The notes under the pieces were generated by a model. The model was not told the DNA's origin, did not search any database, and was given only the letters and a program-made list of their open reading frames with translations. Positions 16,492 through 24,823 of a DNA stretch of 64,000 nucleotides are shown piece by piece (within the stretch, counting starts at the first letter, position 1; each line of letters opens with the position of its first letter). Source of the DNA: Planotetraspora mira. Lineage in GTDB: Bacteria > Actinomycetota > Actinomycetes > Streptosporangiales > Streptosporangiaceae. The DNA is taken from assembly GCF_016863275.1 (NCBI RefSeq), contig NZ_BOOO01000022.1:186001-250000 (forward strand), in the 5' to 3' direction. Made by a program: the position numbers and the translations under genes.

Positions 16492-17253
16492 ATGACGCAC
16501 AACCGCATTCGGTATGCCGCGGGATCGGACATCGGGCGGTCCCGGACGAAGAACGAGGACTCGGTGTACGCGAGCGAGCACCTGCTCGCCATCGCCGACG
16601 GCATGGGCGGGCACGGACACGGGGATGTCGCCAGCGCCGCGGCCATCGAGGCGCTGTCCGCGATCGACGGCGGCGCTCCACCCGAGGACCTCATCACCAC
16701 GCTGGAGAGCGGCGTGCGGGAAGCGGCCCGCAGGCTCAGCGAACTGGCCGAGCACGATCCCACGCTGGAGCGGATGGGAACCACGATCACCGCGATGTTG
16801 TGGGACGGCGAGAGCCGGTTCGCGGTGGCGCACGTCGGCGACTCCCGGGCGTACATGTTGCGGGACGGCGGTCTCTACCAGATCACCCGTGACCACACCC
16901 TGGTGCAGTCTCTGGTCGACGACGGGCACATGAGCCCCGACCAGGCCGCCAAGCATCCGAACCGGTCGCTGCTGTTGCGGGCGCTGGAGACGAGCGGGCT
17001 TGCCGACCCCGACCTGTCCCTGCGCGACGCGCATCCGGGAGACCGCTACCTGCTCTGTTCGGACGGGCTGACCGCCGTGCTGGAGCCGGAGACGCTTCAC
17101 CAGGTGCTGACCGCGATCGAGGAGCCCGCCGAGGCCGTCCGCCGCCTGATCGAGCTCGCCAACGAGGGGGGCGGGCCCGACAACATCACCTGCATCGTCG
17201 CCGACGTCGCCTTCGACAACCAGAACGGCGACGGCCCGCAGCCCACCGTGTGA
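16492..17253 (+). CDS. PP2C-family Ser/Thr phosphatase
   Basis: A 253-residue soluble phosphatase with SDIGRSRTKNEDS, ADGMGGHGHGD (metal), GTTITAML, VGDSRAYMLRDG, LLCSDGLTAVL and GGGPDNITCIVADV, so all metal-binding Asp motifs are intact. It removes phosphate from Ser/Thr. It is divergent from the methyltransferase-kinase pair with only 56 bp between the starts, so the three could form one regulatory unit with kinase and phosphatase acting on shared targets (inference). No Shine-Dalgarno is visible before the ATG, suggesting a leaderless transcript. Confidence 0.9.
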   Translation: MTHNRIRYAAGSDIGRSRTKNEDSVYASEHLLAIADGMGGHGHGDVASAAAIEALSAIDGGAPPEDLITTLESGVREAARRLSELAEHDPTLERMGTTITAMLWDGESRFAVAHVGDSRAYMLRDGGLYQITRDHTLVQSLVDDGHMSPDQAAKHPNRSLLLRALETSGLADPDLSLRDAHPGDRYLLCSDGLTAVLEPETLHQVLTAIEEPAEAVRRLIELANEGGGPDNITCIVADVAFDNQNGDGPQPTV

Positions 17254-17264
17254 GCGGCCCTGTG

Positions 17265-17320
17265 TGATCAGCACTGCATGATCAGCTCTGCGTGATCAGC
17301 TCCGCGTGATCAGCTCCGCG
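17265..17320. repeat. Four 14-bp tandem repeats with TGATCA cores
   Basis: Units start at 17265, 17279, 17293 and 17307 with consensus TGATCAGCTCCGCG (the first is TGATCAGCACTGCA). Each has the palindrome TGATCA. The array starts 11 bp after the phosphatase stop. The 10-mer TGCATGATCA at the first junction recurs, inverted, in the repeat set at 21368-21485. Confidence 0.85.
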
Positions 17321-17511
17321 TGACGACCCGCGATGTACGGCCGGCCCCGGCGGCGGCCGTACGAGCGAGTGCACCCTTCGCCTGGCCCACCCGTGCAGTT
17401 TTGCCCCTATTTTGTCATTGATCCGTTACTTTCAGTAATCAATGCGGAATATCACCGCATTAAGGGATCTCGCCAATTCGGGGGCACGATCACCGGGCGA
17501 AGGGAGTACGC

Positions 17512-17916
17512 ATGCTCGGCACCTGGGCGTCGGGGAGGAAGACCACGCGGTCCGGCTGGCTGGACTTCGCCTCCGTCCTGACCTTGCTGGTGGGCGTCTA
17601 CAACGTGATCGAGGGCCTGACCGCGCTGATCCGGCCCGAGTACTTCCTGGTGACGACCGAGAAGATCCTGGTCTTCAACTTCACCGCATGGGGATGGATC
17701 ATGCTGCTCCTCGGCCTCGTGCAGATCGCCGTGGGCCTGGGCATCGCCGTCGGCCGACCGTGGGCACGGATGGCCGGCATCGCCCTCGCGTTCCTCATCG
17801 CCATCGTGCACCTGGCCTTCCTCTCGGCCTATCCCGTGTGGTCCATCGTCTCCATCGCGATGTGCGTGCTCGTCATCTACGGCCTGATCGTGGCGCCGAG
17901 GAACGCCACGGCCTGA
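17512..17916 (+). CDS. DUF7144-like four-helix membrane protein
   Basis: A 134-residue integral membrane protein with four hydrophobic helices (WLDFASVLTLLVGVYNVIEG, WGWIMLLLGLVQIAVGLGI, ARMAGIALAFLIAIVHLAF and VWSIVSIAMCVLVIYGLIV). The N-terminal Trp/Gly motif, the RPEYFLVT loop and the WGWIMLLLG segment match my recollection of DUF7144 proteins, common in actinobacteria and of unknown role. GGGAG lies 6 nt before the ATG. The 258 bp upstream hold the 14-bp repeats, a short GC hairpin (TACGGCCGGCC...GGCGGCCGTA) and an AT-richer likely promoter near 17400-17460. Confidence 0.75.
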   Translation: MLGTWASGRKTTRSGWLDFASVLTLLVGVYNVIEGLTALIRPEYFLVTTEKILVFNFTAWGWIMLLLGLVQIAVGLGIAVGRPWARMAGIALAFLIAIVHLAFLSAYPVWSIVSIAMCVLVIYGLIVAPRNATA

Positions 17917-17950
17917 GACCTCGCGGATCCCGCAGGCCCGAGCTGCCCGC

Positions 17951-18520
17951 TCACGTGTTGCGGGCACGGAAGGCGGCGGTCTTGACGCGGTTCTGGCACG
18001 CGGTCGAGCAGAACCTGCGCGTCCCGTTGCGCGAGACGTCGACGTAGACCCGATCGCAGTGCGGCGCCGTACAGACCCCGAGCCGGTCGAACAGGTCACC
18101 GCCCAGCACGACGGCGAGCGCCGTCGCGCAACTCGCCGCCCAGTCGCCGGCGCGGGTGCCGCCGGTCCCGTGGAAGTGCAGGTGCCAGGGCTCACCGTCG
18201 TGCCGGTCGAGATGCGGGCGGGCGTCCGTCTCCTCCAGCAGTTCGTTGACCTGACGCGCGGCCTCGTCCGCGTCGCCACGCGCCACGGACTCGAAGACCA
18301 CGCGCAGCGCCGCCGCGACGACGGTCAGTTCGGCCGCCTCCCCGGCGGTCACCTCGGGGTAATGCCGCCCGCCGCTCCGCAGGGCCTGCGTGGCGGCGGA
18401 CGCCTGCTCCTCGCCGTCCGGCGCAGGGTGGGGCCTGCCGCGGGCCTCGCCGGCGGTCAGTGCGTTGACCAGCCCGACGGCGACCGCCACGACACCATCT
18501 GTGTGACTGTTGAAGTTCAC
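17951..18520 (-). CDS. CGNR zinc-finger protein (ABATE domain regulator)
   Basis: A 189-residue protein. The C-terminus has the CGNR-type zinc finger: CTAPHC, then FCSTACQNRVKTAAFRAR (the CGNR motif appears as CQNR). The N-terminal ABATE-like domain includes VAVAVGLVNALT and DADEAARQVNELL. These are putative stress-related transcription regulators. I chose the GTG (VNFNSHTDG) because family proteins start with a similar short strand; there is no strong ribosome site. It is divergent from an SAM methyltransferase (72 bp between starts), possibly its target. Confidence 0.85.
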   Translation of the reverse strand: MNFNSHTDGVVAVAVGLVNALTAGEARGRPHPAPDGEEQASAATQALRSGGRHYPEVTAGEAAELTVVAAALRVVFESVARGDADEAARQVNELLEETDARPHLDRHDGEPWHLHFHGTGGTRAGDWAASCATALAVVLGGDLFDRLGVCTAPHCDRVYVDVSRNGTRRFCSTACQNRVKTAAFRARNT

Positions 18521-18592
18521 TTGACCAGTTACCGACTCTCGCTCTATGTTGTGACTGCCAAAAGCATATAAGACAGTTACAAGGAGAACGGC

Positions 18593-19366
18593 ATGCTGAC
18601 CTTCGACGTGGCACGGGACTGGATCGACCGCTGGGACCGCCAGCAGGAGGGCTACCTCCCCGACCGCGAGGAGAGGTTCACCGCGCTGATCGACGCCGTC
18701 GAGGCGGGGACCGGCCGGCCCGACCCGTTGGTGATCGACCTCGGATGCGGTCCCGGCTCCCTGTCGGCCCGGTTGCTCCACCGCCTCCCGCAGGCCACCA
18801 TCGTCGCCGTCGACACCGACCCGCTGCTGCTGTCGCTCGGCCGGGCCCGTTACGGCGACACCGCCGGGCTGCGCTTCGCCGACCTCGACCTGCGGACACC
18901 GGGATGGACGGCGGGCCTGGGACTCGACCGCCCCGCGGACGTCGCCGTGAGCACGACGGCGCTGCACTGGCTGCCCGAACATCACCTGCGCGCCGTCTAC
19001 CGGGAACTCGCCGGTGTACTTCGGCCGGGCGGCCTGTTCCTCAACGGCGACCATCTCGGTGTCGACGACACGACGCCCGGCATCGGCCGACTCGAGATCG
19101 CGGTTCACCAGATGGAGGAGCGACGGCGCTTCGCCGAGGGACGCCCTGAGGACTGGCGGCAGTGGTGGGACGCGATCGCCGCCGACCCCGCGCTGGCGGA
19201 CGCCAACGCCGCTCGAGACAGCCGGACCTCCGCCGCGAACCACAGCGGATCGGAGTCCGCCCACCTTTCCACCCATGTGGGCGCGCTGCGGGAGGCGGGT
19301 TTCGGCGAGATCGGCACGCTGTGGCAGCGCGGCAACGACCGTCTGCTGTGCGCGATCCGGTCGTGA
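18593..19366 (+). CDS. Class I SAM-dependent methyltransferase
   Basis: A 257-residue cytoplasmic methyltransferase. It has SAM-binding motif I VIDLGCGPGS, acidic loop VAVDTDP, motif III-like ADVAVSTTALHWLPEHHL and ELAGVLRPGGLFLNGDHLG, typical of methyltransferase_25/11 small-molecule enzymes. AAGGAGA lies 7 nt before the ATG. The substrate is unknown. It is divergent from the CGNR regulator, which may control it. Confidence 0.85.
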   Translation: MLTFDVARDWIDRWDRQQEGYLPDREERFTALIDAVEAGTGRPDPLVIDLGCGPGSLSARLLHRLPQATIVAVDTDPLLLSLGRARYGDTAGLRFADLDLRTPGWTAGLGLDRPADVAVSTTALHWLPEHHLRAVYRELAGVLRPGGLFLNGDHLGVDDTTPGIGRLEIAVHQMEERRRFAEGRPEDWRQWWDAIAADPALADANAARDSRTSAANHSGSESAHLSTHVGALREAGFGEIGTLWQRGNDRLLCAIRS

Positions 19367-19418
19367 GCGCCCGGCGCTGAGCCGGTTTGCCGCCCACCCC
19401 CCAGGGGAGACGGCACCT

Positions 19419-20537
19419 ATGACTCCGGTGGTCCTCACGGTCAACGCCGGCTCCTCGAGCCTGCGACTCCATCTGATCCGAGACGGTCGGGTGCTCCGCG
19501 TCGCGCACAGCGAGCACAGTCCCGACCCCGCGAAGGCCGAGCGTACGATCGCGGACTTCCTCGGCCATGCGGGTGAGCAGGACGGCGGCCGGGTGACCGT
19601 GGGGCTCGTCGGGCACCGGCTCGTGCACGGCGGCGACGCCGTGCTCGCTCCGACGGTCGTCGACGACGGCGTGCTGAAGGCGGTGCGCAGGTTCGCCGAC
19701 CTGGCGCCGCTGCACGTGCCGCCCGCGTTGGCGCTCGTGGAGGCGGCCCGGCGCGTGCTCCCATCGGTGCCACATGTGTTGTGCCCGGACACGGCCTTCC
19801 ACGCGGGGCTGCCGGCAGAGGCCGCGACATATCCCCTCCCCTCCGAGTGGCGCCGGCGATACGGCCTGCGCAGGTTCGGCTTCCATGGGCTGTCCTACGC
19901 CAACGCCACCGGCCGGGCGGCCGAGTTGCTCGGCCGCCCTGCCGGCGAGTTGCAGATGGTCGCCGCCCATCTCGGCGGCGGGTCGTCGGTCTGCGCGGTG
20001 CGTGAAGGACGCAGCGTGGACACCTCCATGGGCTTCACTCCGCTGGAGGGCGTGCCGATGAGCACACGGTCGGGCAGCGTCGACCCGGGCATGCTGCTCT
20101 GGCTTCTCGCGGACTCGCGGCTGTCGCTCGACGAGCTCAGGGACGGCCTGGAGCACGGTTCCGGGCTGCTCGGGCTGTCGGACGGGCTCTCCGGCGACAC
20201 CCGCGACCTGGTCGCCTCTCCGGAGCCGGCCGCCGCGCTGGCCCTTGCGGTGTTCGCCCACCGGGTCGGCCGGGAGATCGCGGCGGCCGCGACCAGCCTC
20301 GACCGGCTCGACGCGCTGGTCTTCACCGGCGAGATCGGCTGGGACCAGCCCGAGGTGCGGGAGGCCGTATGCCGCAGGCTCGGCCTGCTCGGCCTCGACC
20401 CGCCGGTCCGCGGGAACCTCGACGTCGACGGGTTCGTCAGCGCGCCGGGGGCACGGGTGCCCGTCGTGGTGGTCGAGACCCGCGAAGAATTGCAGGTCGC
20501 CCGTGAGGCCCTCGCCGCCGTCGGACACGCGCCCTGA
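19419..20537 (+). CDS. ackA: Acetate kinase
   Basis: A 372-residue ASKHA-fold enzyme that interconverts acetate plus ATP with acetyl phosphate plus ADP. Visible motifs: VNAGSSSLRLHLI at the N-terminus, GHRLVHGG, DTAFHAGLP, FGFHGLSY, AHLGGGSSVCAV, DTSMGFTPLEGVPMSTRSGSVDPG and the adenosine loop FTGEIGWDQPEVRE. It is somewhat shorter than the usual 395-400 residues. The ATG has GGGGAGA 9 nt upstream. No phosphotransacetylase or phosphoketolase gene is adjacent, which is unusual for ackA, so the acetyl phosphate source must be encoded elsewhere. Confidence 0.93.
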   Translation: MTPVVLTVNAGSSSLRLHLIRDGRVLRVAHSEHSPDPAKAERTIADFLGHAGEQDGGRVTVGLVGHRLVHGGDAVLAPTVVDDGVLKAVRRFADLAPLHVPPALALVEAARRVLPSVPHVLCPDTAFHAGLPAEAATYPLPSEWRRRYGLRRFGFHGLSYANATGRAAELLGRPAGELQMVAAHLGGGSSVCAVREGRSVDTSMGFTPLEGVPMSTRSGSVDPGMLLWLLADSRLSLDELRDGLEHGSGLLGLSDGLSGDTRDLVASPEPAAALALAVFAHRVGREIAAAATSLDRLDALVFTGEIGWDQPEVREAVCRRLGLLGLDPPVRGNLDVDGFVSAPGARVPVVVVETREELQVAREALAAVGHAP

Positions 20538-20579
20538 CGCGAGGCGCGCCCGTCGTGCCGGCTCGTAGAATCCGCAAAT

Positions 20580-21371
20580 ATGCGCCTCTACACCGTTGAT
20601 TCGTTCACCGACCGGCCCTTCCGCGGCAATCCCGCCGGGGTATGTCTCCTTGACGCCCCGGCGCCGGACGAGTGGATGCAGGCCGTCGCCGCCGAGATGC
20701 GCCACTCCGAGACGGCCTTCGTCCTCGAGCAGGACGGCGGGCCGCGCTCTCTGCGCTGGTTCACGCCCACGGTCGAGGTCGCCCTCTGCGGGCACGCCAC
20801 TCTCGCCACGGCGCACGTCCTGTACTCCCTCGGAGCCTCAGGACGGTTGGAGTTCTCCACCCTGAGCGGCGTCCTGACGACGGACCAGGCGGGAGACGGC
20901 CTCATCACGATGGACTTCCCGGCCTCCCGGCCCACGGAGGCGCAGGCTCCCGAGGGCCTGGTGGAGTCCCTCGGGGTGAAGCCCGTCTGGGTGGGGCGCA
21001 GCCGATTCGACTTCCTCGTGGAGGTCGAGAACGCCGATGTCGTACGGTCGCTGACGCCCGATCTCGACCTGCTGAGCACCGTCGAGACCCGGGGCGTCAT
21101 GGTGACCGCTCCCGGGGACGACGGGGAGGCCGACTTCGTGTCCCGTTTCTTCGGCCCCCGGGCGGGCGTCCCCGAGGACCCGGTCACCGGATCCGCCCAC
21201 TGCGTGCTCTCGCCGTACTGGTCGGAGAGGTTCGGCCGTGACACTCTCGTCGGCGCGCAACTCTCCGAGCGGGGCGGAATCGTGCGCACCACTCTGCGCG
21301 GAGACCGCGTCGAGTTGGCCGGCCGTGCCGTGACCATCTGGTCCGGCGACCTCACCGCCCTCCCGTCGTGA
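20580..21371 (+). CDS. PhzF-family isomerase/epimerase
   Basis: A 263-residue cytoplasmic protein of the PhzF/diaminopimelate-epimerase fold. The N-terminal YTVDSFTDRPFRGNPAGVCLL, the catalytic Glu motif MRHSETAFV, LCGHATLATAHVLY, and the second-half EDPVTGSAHCVLSPYWSERF are all conserved. PhzF itself isomerises a phenazine precursor, but most relatives have unknown substrates; no phenazine genes are nearby. It runs 42 bp after ackA, and its TGA stop lies inside the first copy of a GTGATCATGCAC repeat. Confidence 0.9.
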   Translation: MRLYTVDSFTDRPFRGNPAGVCLLDAPAPDEWMQAVAAEMRHSETAFVLEQDGGPRSLRWFTPTVEVALCGHATLATAHVLYSLGASGRLEFSTLSGVLTTDQAGDGLITMDFPASRPTEAQAPEGLVESLGVKPVWVGRSRFDFLVEVENADVVRSLTPDLDLLSTVETRGVMVTAPGDDGEADFVSRFFGPRAGVPEDPVTGSAHCVLSPYWSERFGRDTLVGAQLSERGGIVRTTLRGDRVELAGRAVTIWSGDLTALPS

Positions 21372-21485
21372 TCATGCACAGGTTCGGCGGCAGCCCCTCT
21401 GGCCTGCACGAACATCGGGCGTGATCATGCACACATTCGGTGATCACGGCGCTGACCCGGGCATTCGCACTTCGTGATCATGCAC
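21368..21485. repeat. Three GTGATCATGCAC repeats spaced exactly 53 bp, spanning two convergent stops
   Basis: Identical 12-mers start at 21368, 21421 and 21474; a partial GTGATCACG lies at 21440. The first contains the stop of the phzF-like gene and the last contains the stop of the convergent AhpD-like gene, because TGATCA reads TGA on both strands. The first two units continue to match at TTCGG. Confidence 0.85.
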
Positions 21486-22587
21486 GGGCCTTCCTGCTCA
21501 GGCCCGCCTCGATGTGGTTCACGGCCGTGATGGCGCCGTACGCCAGCAGGCGCACCAGATCGGCGTCGCCGTCCGGGGTGGCGGTCCGGGTGGCGGAGCG
21601 CCACGCGGCCACGTCCGCGTCGGCGATCCGGTACGGCGCGACCGCGGCGAGCAGGGCAAGCCGGGCGGCGGGACGATCGGCCTCCGGCAGGCAGGCCGTC
21701 TGATCGGACGGCCAGCCGCCCACCAGAGGCGGATGCGCGCCGTCCCACTCCTCTACCTGGGCCTCGACGACCCGGCGGGCCTCGGGACCGAGCAACTCCC
21801 CGCCACACCCTGCGGCGGCGCGCAGGGCGGCGAACGCGGCGGCTATCGCGGAGCCGCCCGGCGAGCCCGCCGTCCATGCGGGCGCCATGTCGATCGAAGA
21901 GCCCGAGCCATCCGGCGAGCCCGAGCCGGTCGAGGAGCCCGATCCGTCCGGATAGCCCTCGAGCAGCGGAAGGCTCCGGCCCGGCGTCCGCCGCCGCCGC
22001 GTCGTGCGGGCCACCGCACGCCCGCCGGCCCGGCGCACGAGCCGCCACCGCTGGACGCCGCCGGGGAGCAGGTCGTCGGTCAGGAGCGCCGACACCATGC
22101 GGTTGATGAAGTGGAAGGCCAGTGCGGTCCCGATGTGCTCGGCCGCGAGGGCGACGGGGAAGGGCGGCTCCGCGGAATCGGCCGCGCCGGCCTCGTGGGC
22201 TGTGCGGGTGGCCATGGCCCACGCGAGCAACCGCGCGTGCCGGGGGTCGGTGGGCGTGCCGCCGCGCGCGACCGTCTCCGCGAGTTCGTGGGCGCCGGTC
22301 GCGTGGAGCAGCACCGTGTGCGCGTCGACGCAGAAGGGACATCGGTTGGCCAGAGACACCGCGACGGCCACGACCTCCTTGTCCGTCCTGGAGGCGTCTC
22401 CGGCGACCAGCGACTCACGCAGCATGGCCCACGTGGCGGCCAGCAGATCGGGCGCGGGCGAAAGGGTCATGAACAGCGGCATGCGGGCGAGGCCGAAGTC
22501 CTCGGCCAACTGACGGTAGACGCCGGCGACCTGGCCGGTGGCCGCTCCCGTCGTGATCGGGGTGATGTATCGGAACGGCATGGACAT
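21478..22587 (-). CDS. AhpD-like carboxymuconolactone decarboxylase-family protein
   Basis: A 369-residue protein. The first half is an AhpD/CMD alkylhydroperoxidase domain with the CxxC-plus-His active site (NRCPFCVDAHTVLLHATG near residue 80). A Gly/Ser/Asp-rich linker made of PDGSGSS-type repeats (near residues 225-245) leads to a C-terminal helical domain without Cys pairs. The start has GGAGG 6 nt upstream; an earlier frame extension is unsupported. It may act as a thiol peroxidase; no AhpC partner is adjacent. Its stop lies inside the third GTGATCATGCAC repeat. Confidence 0.82.
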   Translation of the reverse strand: MSMPFRYITPITTGAATGQVAGVYRQLAEDFGLARMPLFMTLSPAPDLLAATWAMLRESLVAGDASRTDKEVVAVAVSLANRCPFCVDAHTVLLHATGAHELAETVARGGTPTDPRHARLLAWAMATRTAHEAGAADSAEPPFPVALAAEHIGTALAFHFINRMVSALLTDDLLPGGVQRWRLVRRAGGRAVARTTRRRRTPGRSLPLLEGYPDGSGSSTGSGSPDGSGSSIDMAPAWTAGSPGGSAIAAAFAALRAAAGCGGELLGPEARRVVEAQVEEWDGAHPPLVGGWPSDQTACLPEADRPAARLALLAAVAPYRIADADVAAWRSATRTATPDGDADLVRLLAYGAITAVNHIEAGLSRKARA

Positions 22588-22859
22588 GGCGGGCCTCCAG
22601 TGCCTGCGGGACGGTGCGATCGGCGCATACGTGCGGCGACGGTTCGCCGGCGGCGCAGTGGCCCTGGTGCCTCGCCATCGGCTCGCCGGCGTCCTCATCG
22701 ATGCTGCTCGCCGGACTGCCGCGTGTCGTCGGGCGAGGGGAGGCCGTCGCCGTCACTCCCTCACGGTCCCCGGCGTGGGGGCGTACTCCACGGGAAGTAG
22801 CGCCGGATCGGTCCCGTGGGAGGAGGACCGCAGCCCCGGAGGCGGATTATGGTGCGTTC

Positions 22860-24152
22860 ATGAACGGTGATCGCGGCTTACGTGCCCACGCGCCGGACCT
22901 CGCGCTCGCCGTCGCGGTCGGGGCTCTGCTGGCGATCGGTGGCGCGATCATTCCCTCGCAGGTGGTCGGGACTTCGGACCTGCTCGGGTACGCCGCCACC
23001 GTCGTGGGGGCCCTGGGTCTCGCCGTCTGCCGCCGCGCCCCTGTCGTGGCACTGGTCGTCACCTCCATCGGCATGCTGGTCTACCTTCTGCAGTGGGGCG
23101 CGACGACGTCCGCGGCCTTCCCCGTGCTGATCGCCGTCTTCATCGCCGTGCAGGCCGGCCACCGCGTGCCGGCGATCGTCACCAGTGCGGTCTTCCTGGG
23201 CGGCAGCCTGGCGATCGCCCTGTCGTCCACCACGGCGCCCGGGACGGCGCCGCCGGTCCTCCGCGACATCGCCGATCGCACGGGCCTGCTCCTCGGCTGG
23301 TTCGTGGCCGCCAACGTGGCGGGCGTGGTCACCCGGCACCGCCAGGCGTATCTGCAGCAGGTGGAGCAGCGGGCGATCGAGGCCGAGCGGACGCGCGAGG
23401 AGACCGCCCTGCGCCGGGCCGGAGAGGAGCGTCTGCGGATCGCCCGCGAGCTGCACGACTCGCTGACGCACAGCATCTCCATCATCAAGGTCCAGTCGGG
23501 CGTGGCCGTTCACCTCGCGCGCAAGCGCGGCGAGGAGGTGCCCGACGCCCTGGTCGCCATCCAGGAGGCGAGCGGCGAGGCGATGCGCGAGCTGCGGGCG
23601 ACGCTCGAGGTGTTGCGCGTCCCCGGCGACGAGACGGCCGGGGGCGGGGTGGACCGGATCGCCGAACTGGCCGAGCGCGCGCGGTCGACCGGCGTGCCCA
23701 CCGATCTCGAGATCAGCGGGACTCCTCGGGCGCTGCCCTCCGACGTCGACCGCGCGGTCTACCGCATCGTCCAGGAGTCACTCACCAACATCACCCGGCA
23801 TGCGGGCCCCGCGACGGCCAGCATCCGGGTCCGCTACACCCCGGACGGCCTGGTCGTACAGGTCGACGACGACGGGCAGGCGAAGCCGGGGGCCGCCCCG
23901 ACGCCCGGCTTCGGGCTCACCGGCATGCGCGAACGGGTCGCCGCGCTCGGCGGGAGGCTCCAGGCGGAGCCACGCGCAGGGGGTGGTTTCAGCGTCCGCG
24001 CGGAGATCCCGCTGCCCCCTCCACAACAGACCGACGCACAGACCGGCGCACAACAGGCCGGCGCTCACCTGGACCGCACGGGCACGCGGCTGGACGGAAC
24101 GCGACAGAACGGCACGCGGCCTCACGCGCCGGTCGGCGAGGGAACGGCGTGA
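22860..24152 (+). CDS. Two-component sensor histidine kinase (NarL/DesK class)
   Basis: A 430-residue membrane kinase. Four to five N-terminal helices (residues about 15-165) form the sensor. A coiled segment leads to HisKA_3 with RIARELHDSLTHSISIIKVQ (phospho-His), then an HATPase domain with VYRIVQESLTNITRHAG (N-box) and TPGFGLTGMRERVAALGG (G-box). The tail (residues 385-430) is Gln/Thr/Arg-rich and unusual. The ATG at 22860 has GGAGGCGG farther upstream than normal. The stop overlaps the GTG of the response regulator (GTGA). The signal is unknown. Confidence 0.92.
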   Translation: MNGDRGLRAHAPDLALAVAVGALLAIGGAIIPSQVVGTSDLLGYAATVVGALGLAVCRRAPVVALVVTSIGMLVYLLQWGATTSAAFPVLIAVFIAVQAGHRVPAIVTSAVFLGGSLAIALSSTTAPGTAPPVLRDIADRTGLLLGWFVAANVAGVVTRHRQAYLQQVEQRAIEAERTREETALRRAGEERLRIARELHDSLTHSISIIKVQSGVAVHLARKRGEEVPDALVAIQEASGEAMRELRATLEVLRVPGDETAGGGVDRIAELAERARSTGVPTDLEISGTPRALPSDVDRAVYRIVQESLTNITRHAGPATASIRVRYTPDGLVVQVDDDGQAKPGAAPTPGFGLTGMRERVAALGGRLQAEPRAGGGFSVRAEIPLPPPQQTDAQTGAQQAGAHLDRTGTRLDGTRQNGTRPHAPVGEGTA

Positions 24153-24823
24153 ACCGCGCGATCCGCGTGCTCCTCGTCGACGACCAGGCGCTCATCCGCG
24201 CCGGGTTCCGCGCGCTGCTCGAGGCCGAGGACGACATCGAGGTGGTCGGCGAGGCCCGCGACGGCCAGCAGGGCGTGGCGCTGGCGGAACAGCACCTGCC
24301 GGACGTCGCCCTGGTCGACGTCCAGATGCCCGGGATGGACGGCATCGAGACCACCCGCCGGATCGCCGCCGACCCCCGCCTGGAAGGCGTGCGCGTGGTG
24401 ATCCTCACCAACTTCGGCCTGGACGACTACGTCTTCCAGGCCCTGCGCGCGGGCGCGAGCGGGTTCCTCCTCAAGGACACCGAGCCGGCGGAGTTGCTGC
24501 GAGCCGTCCGGGTCGCCTCCCTCGGCGAGGCGCTCCTGTCGCCCGCCATCACCCGCAGGCTCATCAGCGAGTACGTCTCCCGCCCGCCGGACACCATCAG
24601 GCCGTCGGCCCTGGAGGTCCTCACCAACCGTGAGCGTGAGGTCGTCGCGCTGGTCGCGCGCGGGCTCACCAACGACGACATCGCCGGGCGCATGGTGATC
24701 AGCCCGTACACCGCCAAGACCCACGTCAGCAGGGCCATGACCAAGCTCGGGGCACGCGACCGGGCGCAGCTCGTCGTCTTCGCCTACGAGTCGGGCCTCA
24801 TCGCCGCGCGGGACCCTCTCTGA
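24149..24823 (+). CDS. LuxR/NarL-family response regulator
   Basis: A 224-residue cytoplasmic regulator: receiver domain with DDQALIRAG, phospho-acceptor VDVQMPGMDG, ILTNF and LLKDTEP, then a GerE/LuxR helix-turn-helix (LTNREREVVALVARGLTNDDIAGRM cut at the turn; TAKTHVSRAMTKLGARDRAQ). It starts with GTG overlapping the kinase stop, so the pair is coupled and forms one two-component system. Its 3' end overlaps the convergent M20 amidase gene by 26 bp. Confidence 0.94.
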   Translation: MNRAIRVLLVDDQALIRAGFRALLEAEDDIEVVGEARDGQQGVALAEQHLPDVALVDVQMPGMDGIETTRRIAADPRLEGVRVVILTNFGLDDYVFQALRAGASGFLLKDTEPAELLRAVRVASLGEALLSPAITRRLISEYVSRPPDTIRPSALEVLTNREREVVALVARGLTNDDIAGRMVISPYTAKTHVSRAMTKLGARDRAQLVVFAYESGLIAARDPL

